Counted from the stretch's first letter, positions 1-12,830 are shown. The stretch is DNA of 64,000 bases from Artemia franciscana (GCF_032884065.1 NC_088867.1:43538241-43602240), one strand, 5' to 3'. Made by a program: numbers and translations. Notes: generated by a model from the sequence alone, not told the origin.

Positions 1-926
1 TACATAATAATTTCTGTTCGGTTTAAGTTTTAATGTAGCTCCTTACTTTCCGTTGACAAAACTTCTTTTTTCATTTGATTTCTGATCGTTTTTAAATAAG
101 TCTGGCTAATCCGGCACCCCCTTCATGGAAAATTCCCTCCCCCGTGAAAAATTCCTCCATAGAAAGATCTTCCCAAGTTACCCCATCCCGCGACCCCCAC
201 CAGAAATACTTCCCCTGAAAACGCCTGTATACTTCGCAATAATATATACTATATGTAAACAATTGGCAAAGTTCAAAACTTGTAGCCCTTCCCCTGGGGA
301 CTGTGGGGGACTAACTCATCGTCAAAGACACAGTTATTAGACTTTTTGACTATGCTGAATAAAATGATTATCTCAAAATTTGGATTGGGTGACTCTGGGA
401 AAAAATGAACGTGGGAGGTTGCCTAGTTGCCCTCCAATTTTTTTGGTCACTTAAAAAGGGCACTAGAACTTTTAGTTTCTGTTCGAATGAGCCCTTTCGC
501 AATATTCTATTACCACTGGGTTGGTACGATCCACCCTGGGAAAAAAACGAACAAACACACATCCGTGATTTTCTTCTAGCAAAAAATACAAAATTCTACA
601 TATTTGCGGATAAGAGCTTAAAACTTCTATAGTTGGGTTCTCTGAAACGCTGATTCTGATGATGGGATTTTCATTAAGATACTATGACTTTTAGGGATAT
701 TACTCCTTTTTTTGAAAATAGGGCAAATTTTCTCAGGCTTGTAACTTCTGATGATCAAGATTGAACTTGATGAAACTCATATATTTAAAATCCGCATAAA
801 AATTCGGTTCTTTTGATGTGTCTATTGGTATCAAAGTTCTGTCTTTTATAGTTTCGGTTACTATTGAGCTGGGTCTCTCCTTAATTGCAGTTCATTATCA
901 TGAACTGTTTGATTTAAAGCTATGGC
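1..926 (-). repeat. Repeat A copy, cut by the window edge
   Basis: Reverse-orientation copy of a non-coding interspersed family seen throughout the window. Landmarks on the minus strand in element order: AACAGTTCATGATAATGAACTG at the 5' end (926-900), the CTCAATAG block, AAAATTGGAGGGCAACTAGG near 420-445, and the GTAAGGAGCTACATTAAAAC block at 20-50. No coding capacity is visible. Confidence 0.8.
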
Positions 927-1439
927 TGTGTCATCTCTGTGCGTTTATGTTTTTCTAAATTTTGATAGCTCTACCAACATAGTAAATGCTACAGTCACAT
1001 GGTATTTGATAAACCCCTCTTTGGCGATAATCTGGGGCTTTATCTTTAACGAAGTTTAGGGAGATTCATGATTTTAAAATTAATAATAAATACTGCATAC
1101 AGATCCTTTCGTGTGAAAACTTTTTTCTGAATTTGCTGTGGTTTTTGGGATATAAGGAAGATAGATTATAGATTATATTAGAGGGCTTATCGTGAGCCTC
1201 ACATGAAAAAAGACCTTAGATTTTACTAGATTGTCTTTTTAGCCTATTCCTTAATTGTATTATTAATATGGATAATGGGATACTCGTTTCGAAAAAGTAT
1301 ATCTCTTGTAAAGTTTAGTACTTCTATGATAAGAGATTTAGAGCGAATGTTTAGGGCACGATCAACGAGGGAAGTTACAACAGCTCTTTCTACTTGTGGG
1401 GCTGGTTTGATTTAAAATTAAGACATTTGTTGTTTTGTG

Positions 1440-2300
1440 TTGGTTTTTTGAGGGTATTAATACCCTTAGGTGTAGTAGTAGTAATAGTAGTAACAATAGT
1501 AACAGCAGTAGCGGCAGCAGTATTCGTATTAGCAGCAGTAGAAGACAGAAGTAGAGGTAACAGTAGTAGCAGGCAAATAGCGCCTTTTGGCTAACTCAAT
1601 ATTTCCTGTAAGATTCAAATTGAAACTCCAAGTCGTTCCTAACATACTACTGATGCAGCCTTTTGAAAAGCTTCATACAAATAGTATGTTTTGATTTAGT
1701 TTAACTTCTCCTTCAATATTCCCTGAAAGTTTTAACTAAATACTTTTAGTCTTAGTAGCTATAGTAGTATTAGTGGTAGAAGTAGTAGTAATTGTGGTAG
1801 GAGTTGTAGTAGTGGTAGTAGTCTTACCTTAATACCTTAGCCTAAGTAGCAGTAGTAGTAATAGTGGTAGCAGTAGTAGAATGCACATAGTGCCTTTTCG
1901 GTAGCTCAGTATCTCTCTAAACCTGTCTCTAAGGTTTCTACTTATTTCTCTAAGCCTTTTCTTTAGTTTTATATCCCCCTGAACGTGCCCTGAAAGTGTC
2001 AATACATTACTCTAAAGTGTTCCTGAGGTATGACTGATAATTCCTTTGGGGATTCTACTTAGACAAAGTGTGTTTTGATTTAGGTCAACATCCTCTTCAA
2101 TATTTCCCGAAAATTTCACCCTGAAATCCTTATTCTTAATAGAAGTAGCAGACTAGCAGTAGAAGTAGTGGTAGGAGCATGGATATTGGGCATCTGGGTT
2201 AGTTCAACATCCCCCTCAACATATCTTGAAAGTTTCAATTTAATATCCTAAGCTATTTCTTAGATGCAGCTGACCCACTTTTTTGGCAATGTGAATGCCC
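1440..2300 (+). repeat. Repeat D: TAG-rich composite tandem repeat
   Basis: Three or four imperfect units. Each contains a (TAG/CAG)n tract, a CATAGTGCCTTTTGGCTAACTCA-like block (shortened here), AATATTTCCTGAAAGTTTCA and an AGCTGTTCCTGA block. The same units appear at 4735-5100 in this orientation and at 6995-8137 inverted. Confidence 0.65.
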
Positions 2301-2500
2301 ATTAGAGTGACTGTAAAAAATCGATTTCAGAATTTTGCTCGTCTGAGCCCCTCCCCCCCAAAAAAAAACAATTCCAGGTATTAAAATAGCCAAAATTTGT
2401 GCTTGATTCAACGACGTTAACCCATGCCACTAGTCGCTCAATGTTTGAAAAAATCAAAATTTTTGGACGAAAACCTGACAATGGAGCCATAATTCCAGAA
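2295..2500 (+). repeat. Repeat E copy
   Basis: A 200-bp sequence with AACGACGTTAACCCATGCCA, CTAGTCGCTCAATGTTTGAA and ATGGAGCCATAATTCCAGAA. An inverted, diverged copy lies at 4495-4690. Function unknown. Confidence 0.55.
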
Positions 2501-3059
2501 TAGTAAATACTATAGACTTGCTTAATATATCAAAAGAAAGCTAAGTTGTTATTCAGACTTTGTTATATAGACTTTTTTATATATAATAGTTGTTATTTTA
2601 AGTCAAAAAGAGTTACAGCAATCTTTAGCCCCAAAAACGTGAATCACCGAAGTAAAATCACCGGTTCACCATCCCTAAAATAGAAATTAGATTCACCTCC
2701 TTTGAACCTGTCCAATGGATCTTTTTTTTTGGTAAGCGAGCCAGGTGATCCCCATATAATAAAAGATGAAATTTGAACAAAAGACTCTTTATATTTGAAA
2801 ATAGGAGTTCTAAAATACTTTTTAATAATAATGAAAAAATATTAATTCCAAGACACATCATGTAAAAAACCTAAAGAATTCTCATGAGATAAAATTTTAT
2901 TCTGGGACAATACTCCCACTCATTTCTAATGGTACCAGGTCGCGTTTTTTGGGCTAATATTGTTGTAACTCTCTCTGACTTAAGTATTGGCAATGACAAT
3001 TACGTATTATCTATAAATTTTGAAGAACAACATTAGCTTCTTTTTGAGATATTAAGTTT

Positions 3060-3645
3060 ACAAAAAAAAGCTTTCTCAATTGAAAGTAAGAAGCAACATT
3101 AAAATTTAAAACGGACAGAAATTATTACGTGTATGAGGGGAGTTACCCCTTGTCAATATCTCGCTTTTCACGCTAAAGTTCAAGTTTTTCCCCAATTCCT
3201 TAAGAATGACTCCTGAATCACAAAAGCCATTTAATTAGGATAAATAGCTCTTTTAAAAGTACTAAGAAAAACTTTAGCGTAAAGAGCTAGCTATTGACGA
3301 GAGGGTGACCCCCTTCATATGCGTAATAATTTTTATTTTAATGTTGAAATTGGAAATACTTCCCTCCCCCTCGATGGAAAATTCCCTTTCCCCATGAAAA
3401 ATCCCTCCAAGGAAAGATCCTCCCATGTAACTATACTGAACAAAATGGCTATCTCAAAATTTTGATCGAGTGACTTTACGGAAAAAATGAGCGAGAAAGG
3501 GGGGCTAGATAACCTCCAATATTTTGGTTACTTAAAAAAGGCACTAGACCTCTTGATTTCTGATCTAATGAGCCCTCTCCCGATCTTCTATAATCACTGG
3601 TTCGATATGATCACCCCTGAAAAAAAAAACAAATAAAAACGAATG
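3060..3645 (-). repeat. Repeat A copy interrupted by a LINE
   Basis: Contains the internal hairpin block (ACGCTAAAGTT...ACTTTAGCGTAAAG, 3160-3290) and the CTGAACAAAATGGCTATCTC block (3445). The element resumes at 4390-4492 with its 5' terminus, so the LINE at 3650-4385 lies inside it and a few hundred bases of repeat A were lost. Confidence 0.75.
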
Positions 3646-3649
3646 AGCT

Positions 3650-4385
3650 TTTAGAGGTTTTGCGAGTTCAGGGTGCTAGATAAGGTTTGAAAATTAATGT
3701 GAAGAAGACTAAGTCACTGAGGCTAGGAATAAGTGAAGATGATAGGTGACGTTGGGTAACGAAAAGATTGATCAGGCTGGCAGCTTCACTTACCTTGGTA
3801 GTATTATTAGTAAGACGGTGGGAGCAGTGAAGATGCTAAAAGTAGAATAGCCAAGGCTCAGGGTGTTTTTTCACAGTGAAAAAAGTTGGGAAGAATAGGA
3901 AGATAAGTCTGCAAACCAAGATTAGAATATTAGAAGCTACAGTGATGACAGTGGTCAAATATAAAGCATGGGCACTCCGAAAAGTGGATGAAGATTTACT
4001 ATATAATTTCCAGAGAAATTGCCTACGAATTGTTCTGGGCACTTGGCTGACTGACCGTATTTCAATCGGTAGGCTCTACAAAAAATGTGGTTCAGTCCCG
4101 TTTTCTAGAGTTATAATGAAAGAAAGGTCGAGGTGGCTAGGACATTGTTTGGATGAAGGATAACAGATTGCCGAAGATTGTCCTTTTTGGCTAACCGTCT
4201 AGGGCTAAACAGACAGCAGGTCGTCCTCGTCTTGGGTGGGAAGATGTCATAACGAAATATTTAAAGGAAATGGAAACATCCCAGGAGGATCAAAAAAGGG
4301 AGGCTTTGAATAGATTGGGACGGAGGAGGAGCGTAAGTAGCTGTGTTGGCCTCAGGCCGCCTGGTGCTGCGGTGAGTTATTAGTA
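3650..4385 (+). mobile_element. RTE-like LINE, 3' fragment of reverse transcriptase ORF
   Basis: Conceptual translation in shifting frames shows the RT thumb and C-terminal signature of the arthropod LINE family often mis-annotated as craniofacial development protein 2: KINVKKTKSLRLG, AGSFTYLGSIIS, TVVKYKAWALRKVDE, KERSRWLGH and a GRPRLGWEDV tail ending in GLRRPGAAVSY. At least two frameshifts and one in-frame stop separate the pieces. It ends in a (TAG)n tail at 4381-4410. 5'-truncated, as is normal for LINEs. Confidence 0.85.
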
Positions 4386-4389
4386 GTAG

Positions 4390-4492
4390 TAGTAATAGTA
4401 GATGTATCTCTGTTTCTTAGTCTCGCTTACTATTGAGCCGCATCGCTCCTTACTTACAGTTCATTACCATGAACTGTTTGATTAAGCGGGTT
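4390..4492 (-). repeat. Repeat A 5' terminal fragment
   Basis: TACTATTGAGCCGCATCGCT, then CAGTTCATTACCATGAACTG, the terminal palindrome of repeat A. Continues the copy broken at 3645 by the LINE. Confidence 0.75.
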
Positions 4493-4494
4493 TT

Positions 4495-4690
4495 TATTAT
4501 TTACCGTTCTGGAGTAATGGCTCCATATGTCATTTTTTTTTCCAAAATTTGGATTTTTCAAACTTTGAATGACTAGTGGCATAGCTTAACGTCGTTTATT
4601 CGAGCTCAAGCTTAGCGTATCTCGATATCTGAAAAGGGAAATCGTCTTGTCGGGTTCAGACAAACAAAGTTAGGACGTTATCCCCCTCTA
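4495..4690 (-). repeat. Repeat E copy, inverted
   Basis: Contains the complement of the 2295-2500 landmarks: CTGGAGTAATGGCTCCATAT, GACTAGTGGCATAGCTTAAC and GTCGTTTATTCGAGC. Directly follows the repeat-A terminus. Confidence 0.55.
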
Positions 4691-4734
4691 TGAGATCCAG
4701 TCACCCTGATGTCAATATTGCGCTTTGGATTAGT

Positions 4735-5100
4735 TCGAACTCCCTGTAAACATTTCCTAAAAGTTTCATTTTAATACTATTAGCCTCAGTAGCAGCAGTA
4801 ATAGTAGTAGAAATAGTAGTAGTAGCCAGTCTTCAAATAGTGCCTTTTGGCTACCTCAGCCCCCCCATGAAATACCCCAAAAGCTTCAAATTAATAATCT
4901 AAGCTGTTCCTGAAAGCAGAAGTAGCAGATTAGCACTAAAAGAGGTAGTAGTACGGACAATGGGCTTTTTGGACAGTCGAATATCCACCTCAACATACCC
5001 AGAAGGTATAGACTTAATATACTAAGCTCTTCCTGAGATATTGCTGATGTACCCTTTTGGCAACATGCATGCACATGTTGAGGGTAGGCTGAGGCAGAAC
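4735..5100 (+). repeat. Repeat D, second block
   Basis: Two units with AGCAGCAGTAATAGTAGTAG, AATAGTGCCTTTTGGCTAC and AGCTCTTCCTGAGATATTGC. Confidence 0.6.
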
Positions 5101-5139
5101 TTCGTCTTTTGTTACTTTTAATACTACTTTGTTGTGTCA

Positions 5140-6590
5140 AAACGAAAAGAAAAAAGAAATCTACTAACTAAAAGCAGTTAGTGCTAAATTTTGCTCCTTC
5201 TGATCAATTTGTTACCTCCCCCAAACAAATTTCTGGGTACTTTAGTGTAGCATACAGGACAACCGAAAAGGCAAAATCAACTAAAATGTATTTCAAATTA
5301 GAAGTGTTCCTTTCCTTGCAAAGCCTATTAGCCCGCCATGTATCTTCATCCCGCCATAAAATTGGTTATTGAACGACACAAAGGGTCTGATGCTGAGGGC
5401 TTGACATGGTATGCCAGGTGTTAAACATTGACCGGTTACAGGAGTGGTCATCAGAGTTCAATTACGAGACGGCTGGATGCCTGTTTTCAAATGAAGAGGA
5501 CAGCTGATTTGGGGTCACCGTTCTGGCCGTGTTGACCTGACATCAGATGGATTGATAGGAATGTTATTTATTTCAGCGGAAATATCCTCTTCAGCTGTGG
5601 TTTTGTTTTTGTAACATTATTGATTAATGTGATAAGTCTTTATTGTAATGGCGAAAAACAACAAATGATGGCAAAGCACGCTATGATATTACAGTTGATT
5701 CGACTTGATTTGTTGTTTTTATTAATTCCTTTGGGATGACAAGCCAAAAAAGGACTAACAGTAAAGCAAAGAAAAAATAAAATAATAAGGTCAATGCATG
5801 ATGTTCAAAAGAGGATATAAGGTCATAGAAAATTACAAAGCTGGGATCTATTAGAAGGGGGTTTACATACCATGGCAGAGATGTATCCAAGAGGCTTTGG
5901 AAACCTCTCCCACGCCCCCCTCCCAAAAAAGTCCCCAATTTCTCTGAATTTCTGGGAACCTTTCATTCATTAAGTACAGAGCATTTCATTATTGCCCTTC
6001 CCTGAAAAAAAGTCTTAGGTATGTGCCCAAAACATATGTGTCGACGAGGAATGTCGAAGGGGCAGTGATGCAATATCTTTGATTGAACTTAACAGTATGA
6101 AATGTTTTTAAAATTGTTTTGCGAACTGTCCCCTGTTACTCATGCAGTTTTACTAGTAAATCAGCAATGCAATGGATTACGGGCTCGTGAACAAGGCTAA
6201 ATCCAGAAGGGAGAGGGACTACCGGATTTAACCCCACCCCACCAAAACCTCTGTCTGACTCGTAAAAACGTAACAAAAATATACATAATCAAATTTTTGT
6301 TGCGTTGCTTAAACTTTTTGTCAAACCCCATCCAAAAAGTACCCCCCTCCCCAAACAAAATCGTAGATACACCCTTGCTACCAGGACATTAATTTTTCGG
6401 TATGCAAACCGCTTAAGGCACAGGCGTACTGGTATATCTTAAGTGGTAAATGTTTTAACTAAATTATAGGCAGCAAAATAGCGCGGACTAAGTAAAGAGT
6501 AATTTGGGGACGATGTATTGTTATCATTATTTTTTTGTATTTTTTTTTTGCCAAGGCACTTCATATAGACGGAATTGCTGCATAAACTTA
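5140..6590. other. No gene recognised
   Basis: AT-rich sequence without long open frames of protein-like composition. A C-rich tract at 6200-6370, ending in GTAGATACACCCTTGC, resembles debris of a transposable element. Confidence 0.5.
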
Positions 6591-6960
6591 GAATAGGATC
6601 ATTCAAATTGAAATTGAATATTCTTGTGTCCTTTTGAGAGTCGAAAGGGATTAGAAGGCAGCCAGCCCCCCCTCCCCTCATCATTATCCCAACACATCCA
6701 AAGAAAAGTTTTAAATAGCCATTTTGTTCAGCATAGTTGAAAGGTCCAGCAATTTTGTGTTTGGAAATGACCCCCCCCCCATTATGCCCTGGGGTCATGT
6801 ATGGTTTGTTTGATTGAAGGTCAATTAAAGTTCTAAGAATGCTATTTTGGTCAGCATTGTTCAAGGGTCCATTAATTATGTCTTTGGGAGTGTCAACCTC
6901 ACCACAATCCTCTGGGCAAGGACTGTAAGTTAAGCAATTTGCCCTCCTTTTGCATATCCT
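6590..6960 (+). repeat. Repeat A, diverged middle segment in two partial copies
   Basis: The block TAGCCATTTTGTTCAGCATA (6715) recurs as TGCTATTTTGGTCAGCATTG (6840), each followed by a GTCTTTGG...GTGTCAA-type or AAATGACCCCC segment. This is a local duplication of repeat A's middle. Confidence 0.55.
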
Positions 6961-6994
6961 GTATGTTATTTAGAAAGTTCGGTATTTTTTACCT

Positions 6995-8137
6995 TTGCTT
7001 TCCAAAAAGACGAATAGTAGTCAGGTGAGCTTTTCAGAGAATATTGAACTAAATCAAAACACTTTATATGCATACGGGTTGTTAAATAGGTGTAACTCAC
7101 TAATGGCTAAGTATATTAATTTGGAACTTTCAGGAAATCATAAAGGAGATGATCAATTGACCACAGAGGAAATATTTGCACACTACTACTACTGCTAAAA
7201 CTACAACTACTACTACCATTACCACGATTACTACTACGACTGCTAATGCTAAAACTACTGCTTCTGTAGCGAGTACTACCAAGGCTGAGGACATTGAAAT
7301 GAACATCTGAGGAAACGTTGATGGGAAAGTTGAACTAAATAAAAACATACTATGTGAATACAGATTGCTGATACAGGCGTATCAGCAATATCTTTGGATC
7401 AGCTTACCGTGTCAAGATAAAACTTTTGGGGAATCATGAGGGAGATGTTCAACAGACCAAAAGGCAACATTTAGCTGCTACTACTATTGTTAACACAGCT
7501 GCTACTGCTGTTACTACAACTACTACTACTATTACTAATACAACTATTACTGCAGGTTGTCAAAAAGCCATATCTCAAGAATAGATTTGGGTATTAAGTT
7601 CAAACTTTCAGAGACTGCTATTGCTAAACTACTCCAACTATTACTGCAATTGCAACTAATCGTAAGACTAAGAGAAATTGTCGTCTTAATACTCTTAATT
7701 TGGTTGAATTTGATGGGAAACGGGAATTTATGCTACCTGTTATAATAGTCAATAGTGAAAAAGTGTTCGGAGGTACTACAACAGCTATTACTACTACTAT
7801 CACTACTGACACTAAAACTACTACATTTGTAGCAAGTACTTCCGAGGCTGAGGATATTGAAGAGATGCTGAGGGGAAAGTTGAAATAAATCTGAACACAG
7901 AATGTGTATACAGATGATCAAAAGGGCGTATCGACAATATCTTTAAAATGGCATACCATATCTTGCTTAAAATTCCAGGAGAAAGATGTTCTACCGACCA
8001 AAGGGCAACATATTTATAATACTTCTGCTATTATTACTGTGGTTACTACTGTTACTACTACAGCACTACTACTGATCCTACTACTACCACTACTACCACA
8101 ATGCTATTGCTATTAATACTAAGTGTATAAAGGTAAA
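6995..8137 (-). repeat. Repeat D, inverted block ending at an assembly gap
   Basis: About four units in the reverse direction with ACTACTACT tracts at 7180-7260, 7470-7550, 7780-7830 and 8030-8120, and the GAACTTTCAGGAAATCAT and GACCAAAAGGCAACAT blocks. Open frames across it are products of the trinucleotide bias. The gap at 8138 follows immediately, probably because the assembler failed in the repeat. Confidence 0.6.
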
Positions 8138-8237
8138 NNNNNNNNNNNNNNNNNNNNNNNNNNNNNNNNNNNNNNNNNNNNNNNNNNNNNNNNNNNNNNN
8201 NNNNNNNNNNNNNNNNNNNNNNNNNNNNNNNNNNNNN
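8138..8237. other. Assembly gap, 100 N
   Basis: Exactly 100 N, a conventional gap of unknown size. Borders repeat D. Confidence 0.99.
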
Positions 8238-9695
8238 AGGGGGGCAGAAAGTTTATTTGCAAAGTAAATGAACATTAAAATTGGACTAGAAATGAAACTC
8301 ATATTCTGAAAGTAGCCAAGGCCTATGTCAATTTCTGGGCTGTCTTAATATTCAGTTCATCAGAAAAGATTATCAATTCAATAGATAAGAAGTGTCACTT
8401 TACGTTTGGGAGGTATATAGAGGCTATTAGGGCATAGACTGGCCTAGATTTATAGCATTAAGCAGTAGGCTATATGTAGGAATAGGCAATGTTTCTGAGG
8501 GGCATGTTAAATCTTTCTTCCATTTCATTTATTTGGCTTACTAGCCTAATTTAGCCAGGTCAAATACTAAAGAAAGCAGGCAACTACATAAAAAAGTGAC
8601 CATCCACCCTAGGCTAGCAGTTTGCAGGCAAATAGAATAAGAATTTGCTAGAAAACATAGGTCATTACTAGGCTGCACTTGTTACATTTTAGGTCAGTTT
8701 TTATAATTGAGTCTGAAAATGTTATTAAAATATTTCAGTTATTACAAATAAACTTGTCCTAGAATGAATGGACCTCACAAAAAATTGTAACAAAAATGAA
8801 AATATAAAAATCTCAACTGCAGACTGATAGTGACAATGCTCCATATACCTTAAAATTATCAACAAGGTCTGAATATTTGAAATAGAGCAGTTAAGCTGCT
8901 ATAGGTCAGGCTCAATTAATCTAAGAATTTCTTAGATGTCTATTTACAAAAATACACGCCGAACTTGAGCTATTGCGCTGCCATATTTAATTTTGTCGAT
9001 AGATGCCAATGCCAGCAAACAGTATTTATTTAGGGTGACTACACACTTATTGTTAAACATAGACACTAAAAAATATTATGCAAGACGTTTATATGTAAAA
9101 TTAGTCCGAGAATACTAAATGGTGGGTAATCCTATGATACTGAATCTATTTTTTCTTATCCTGAGGGTTATATATAGGAGCTGCTATATTTGTATTTTAT
9201 CTTCGATCATAAAGGAGCTAGTCGGTGGGCTATTTTTGCATTAGACATTAACAGAGACAGTGATGCAAAATGTCAGTGGGTAAAATTTACCTTTTTTTAA
9301 GTGTTTTTGCAACTGTTTTGGCTTAGAGCCAGTAATTCCATGTATTAATATTTTAAGCCTGATTGCAAATATGGGCATTTTTTAGTTGCTTTGTGTAACT
9401 GACAAGGCTGCGCCGATCAAATAAACAAATCACCCAACTTTTAGAAGAAAATGAAGATGCACAAGCTAGCAAAAACAATGGCGAAAACAATTTAGTTGAA
9501 ACAGTATTTGAACAATTTAGGACATAGAACTTTCTAGCAGTGACAAGGGAAATTGAATCTACATTCTTTGTGAAAACTCAAAGGAATTTATCGGTTATAA
9601 TATAAACCGGTCAAACTGCTCAATGCATCAGCTCTTTGTCTTAATACATTTTAATTTTTTAAACTTTAAATATTTTTGGATAAATATAAGAAATA
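8238..9695. other. Apparently single-copy AT-rich DNA
   Basis: No convincing open frame, tandem repeat or known element. GCCTAG/CTAGGC words are frequent. Confidence 0.5.
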
Positions 9696-12495
9696 TGTTA
9701 TTTTAAATTTGATTTTCAGAGAGAAAATAATGAATTCAGGATTTTTTATAGGGGGGGGGGACACATAATAGGTTGCTTGGATAAACTTGCAAAAAAAAAC
9801 CCTGCAAAATTAAAGGGAACCTCGACAATTATGCGTCATAGGTAGGTAGTGGTAATGGTCTAAAGTGCTATAGAGTTTGTCCTTTATTTTAATGTTTAAG
9901 GATGAACAGAGGAGGTGATATGACATATAATGCAGAGCTTTAATTGGATGAAAATAGGCAGTTAAGTAGCCACCATTTTCTCACAATAATCCAAAACTTA
10001 AATTAGTAATTTTTGTACTTCTCATACATTTACTTTCTATTATACAAATCCCTTAAAAAACAACTAGGCTATGTTGTAAGTCACCCCTCTTCGCAAAATC
10101 AAGAACTAGGAGCTCATATGGCACTTCTGACGAGGCAAGAAGAGCTAAGAGCCAAAAGCTCATATGGTATGAGCTCTAACAAAATTCTAAGAATCAATAG
10201 ATAGATTTAAAATAAAAATCAGAGGCTTAATGCCGGTCAGGATTTAAAATAAGAGCTCTGAGTCACGATGTCCTTTTAAATATCAAAATTCATTAAGATC
10301 TGATCAAACACTCGTAAGCTATAAATATCTAATTTTTCTCTCCCTTTAGACCCCAGATGTTCGAATCTGGGAAAACGACTTTATCAAGTCAATTTGTGCA
10401 GCTCCAAGACACGCCTACCAATTTTCATCGTCCTAGCACGTCCAGAAGCACCAAACACACCAAATTACTGAATCCCTCCCCCAACTCCCTCAAGGAGAGC
10501 GAATCCGGAACGGTTACGTTAATCACGTAACAAGGACATTTGCTTATTCTATCCACCAAGTTTCATCCCGATTCCTCCACTCCAAGTGTTTTCCAAGATT
10601 TCCCCCTCCAACTCCCCCCAATGTCAAAAGATCTGGTCGGGATTCGAAATAAGAGCTCTGAGACATGAATTCCTTCTAAATATCAAATTTCATTAAGATC
10701 CAATCACCTATTCGTAAGATAAAAATACCCCAATTTTCACGTTTTCCAAGAATTCCGGTTTCCCCCTCCATCTGCCCCCAATGTCAAAGGATCTGGTCAG
10801 AATTTGCAATCAGAGCTTTAAAGCACAAAATCCTTCTAAATATCAAATTTCATTAAGATCTGGTCACCCTTTCGTAAGTTACAAATACCTCATTTTCCCA
10901 AATTACCCCCCCCCCAACTCCAAAGAGAGCAGATCCGGTCCGGTTATGACAGTCATGTATCTTAGACAGGTTTTTATTCTTCCCATCCAGTTTCATCCTC
11001 ATCTCTCCGCTTTAAGTATTTTCTAAGATTTCCGGTCACCCCCCTCCCAACTGATGCCCTTCAATGACGCTGGATCCGGTTGAGATTTAAAAATAAGAGA
11101 TCTGAGTTATGAGGACCTTCTAAATATGAAGTTCCATGAAGATCCGATCACTCCTTCGTAAGTTAAAAATACGTCATTTTTTCTAAATTTTTTTAATTAC
11201 CTCCCTCCCCCCCCCCCCAAATAGAAAGGATCCATTCCAATTACGTAAGTCATGTATCTAAGACTTCTGCTTATTTTCCCACCAAGTTTCATCCCGATCC
11301 CTCCAATCTAAGCGTTTTCCATGATTTTAGGCTCTCCCACCCCAAACTCCCCCCAATGTCACCAGATCCGGTCGGAATTTAAAATAAGAGCTTTGAGACA
11401 CAATATCCTTCTAATTACGATCACCCGTTTGTAATTTAAAAATACCTAATTTTTTGTAATTTTTTAAAGTTAACCCCCCCCCCCCCAACTACCCTAAAGA
11501 GAGCGGATCCATTCCGGTTATGTCAATCATGTATCTAGGACTTGTGCTTATTTTTCCCACCAAGTTTCATCCCGATCCCTCCACTCTAAGTGTCTTCCAA
11601 GATTTTAGGTTTCCCCCTCCAGACTCCCCCGATGTCACCAGATCCGGTCAGGATTTAAAATAAGAGCTCTGAGACACGATATCCTTCCAAACATCAAATT
11701 TCATTAAGATCTGATCAACCGTTCGTAAGTTAAAAATACTTCATTTTTTCTATTGTTTCCGAATTAACGGGCCCAAAGATGGTCAAATCGGGAAAAGACT
11801 GTTTCTAATTTAATCTGGTCTGGTCCCTGATACGCCTGCCAAATTTCATCGTCCTAGCTTACCTGGATGCGTCTAAAGTAGCAAAACCGGGACCGACAGA
11901 CCGACAGAATTTGCGATTGCTATATGTCACTTGGTTAATACCAAGTGCCATAAAAAGCAAACCCAATACACCAAAACAGACTGCAAAAAAAGTAATGATA
12001 GGCCTATCAATTTCTTTGCCTCAGTGCCATAGCAAGACTCGTAAACAAATTTTTGACAGTAAAAAAGAAGTAATTATTTTGCTTTTCAGTCCTGTTGTGA
12101 CAAACAATCCTGAAATAGCATTTTGACAGCCTAAAGAAGTTAGGATTTTAAATTACTCCTCCTTGTTATTACGAAATGAAGATTTTCGCTTCGCAGTTGG
12201 CTTTTGCGGTAATACGGACAGATTCCTTTGATAAACCTAAATTTAATAAAATAATTTTGGCGGTATGCAACAATAGTAAAATCTAACAAAGACCACACAA
12301 AGTAACGAAAATCTTGTTTCAAACTTATTTGCAAAAAGAAACAGTCTTGATATTGAAAAATTTATGAAAAACTCAACTATTAAAATCAATAACCAAGTAA
12401 AAATACTTTCATCCAGACCCAAACCAGAGCGAGCAGTCCCAACCACAAATACAACACCATGTCATGGGGGGGGGGGTGCGCCCCCGTCCCCTCCT
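9695..12495 (+). mobile_element. Repeat C copy, split by a repeat B insertion
   Basis: Left half 9695-10098 and right half 11952-12495 align in order to uninterrupted copies at 50240-50779 and, reversed, at 36368-37135. Repeat C is about 0.95 kb without the insert. It begins near CAGAGAGAAAATAATG and ends GATCCACCCCTGTTCTG. G-rich runs near both ends and ATCCA/TGGAT words suggest a non-autonomous DNA element with degraded inverted ends. No protein is encoded. Confidence 0.75.
10099..11951 (+). mobile_element. Repeat B: HINE/Helentron-like non-autonomous element
   Basis: Bounded precisely by comparison with two empty sites. The 5' region reads TCAAGAACTAGGAGCTCATA then ATGGCACTT. The interior is about five imperfect tandem units of some 295 bp (AGTTTCATCCCGATCCCTCC, GTCACCAGATCCGGTC, AAATAAGAGCTCTGAGACAC). 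A GACAGACCGACAGA microsatellite follows, and then a terminal stem-loop CACTTGGT-TAAT-ACCAAGTG (928-947 of the 11-kb block, i.e. 11928-11947) before CCAT. ATGGCACTT at the 5' end and AAGTGCCAT at the 3' end form subterminal inverted repeats. Insertion lies inside an A10 tract (T-T on the other strand) with no evident target duplication. This matches the layout described for DINE-1/HINE elements. No Rep/helicase gene is present. Confidence 0.75.
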
Positions 12496-12830
12496 TTGAT
12501 CCACCCCTGTTCTGATTGAAACATCTAGCTGTCATTTGAAGACTGGGCTGCTTTGAGGTGATGACGCTTACATGAGTGAATTTCAGGTTCTTAAAACAAA
12601 TTTAACATATCTTAAAACCATATAACAAATATATCTACACAAATTTAGGAAACATCCATCGCGCTAATTCAGCCACATCAAGGAGTTCTGACCACCTGCC
12701 AATGATCTATCTTGAAAATACAATTAAATAAATTCAAATGAGAAATAAAACCTAGTAAGAGCTGGCTCGACAACTTATGGTTGATAGTATATCTTCCTTT
12801 TAAGTTTTAAAACTTAAAAAGAGCAGAAAA
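12495..12830. other. No gene recognised
   Basis: AT-rich spacer between repeat C and a repeat A copy. Confidence 0.5.

Noticed and set aside
6439-6864. 141-codon minus-strand open frame
   Set aside because: Runs across homopolymers and duplicated repeat A middle sequence, with no protein-family signature.
7130-8116. Val/Thr-rich open frames
   Set aside because: Produced by ACT/AGT trinucleotide tracts in repeat D.
10781-11026. Proline-rich open frames in repeat B (also 23448-23699, 30003-30215, 31683-31976)
   Set aside because: Translations of tandem repeat units; the same peptide pieces recur on both strands without conservation of a frame.
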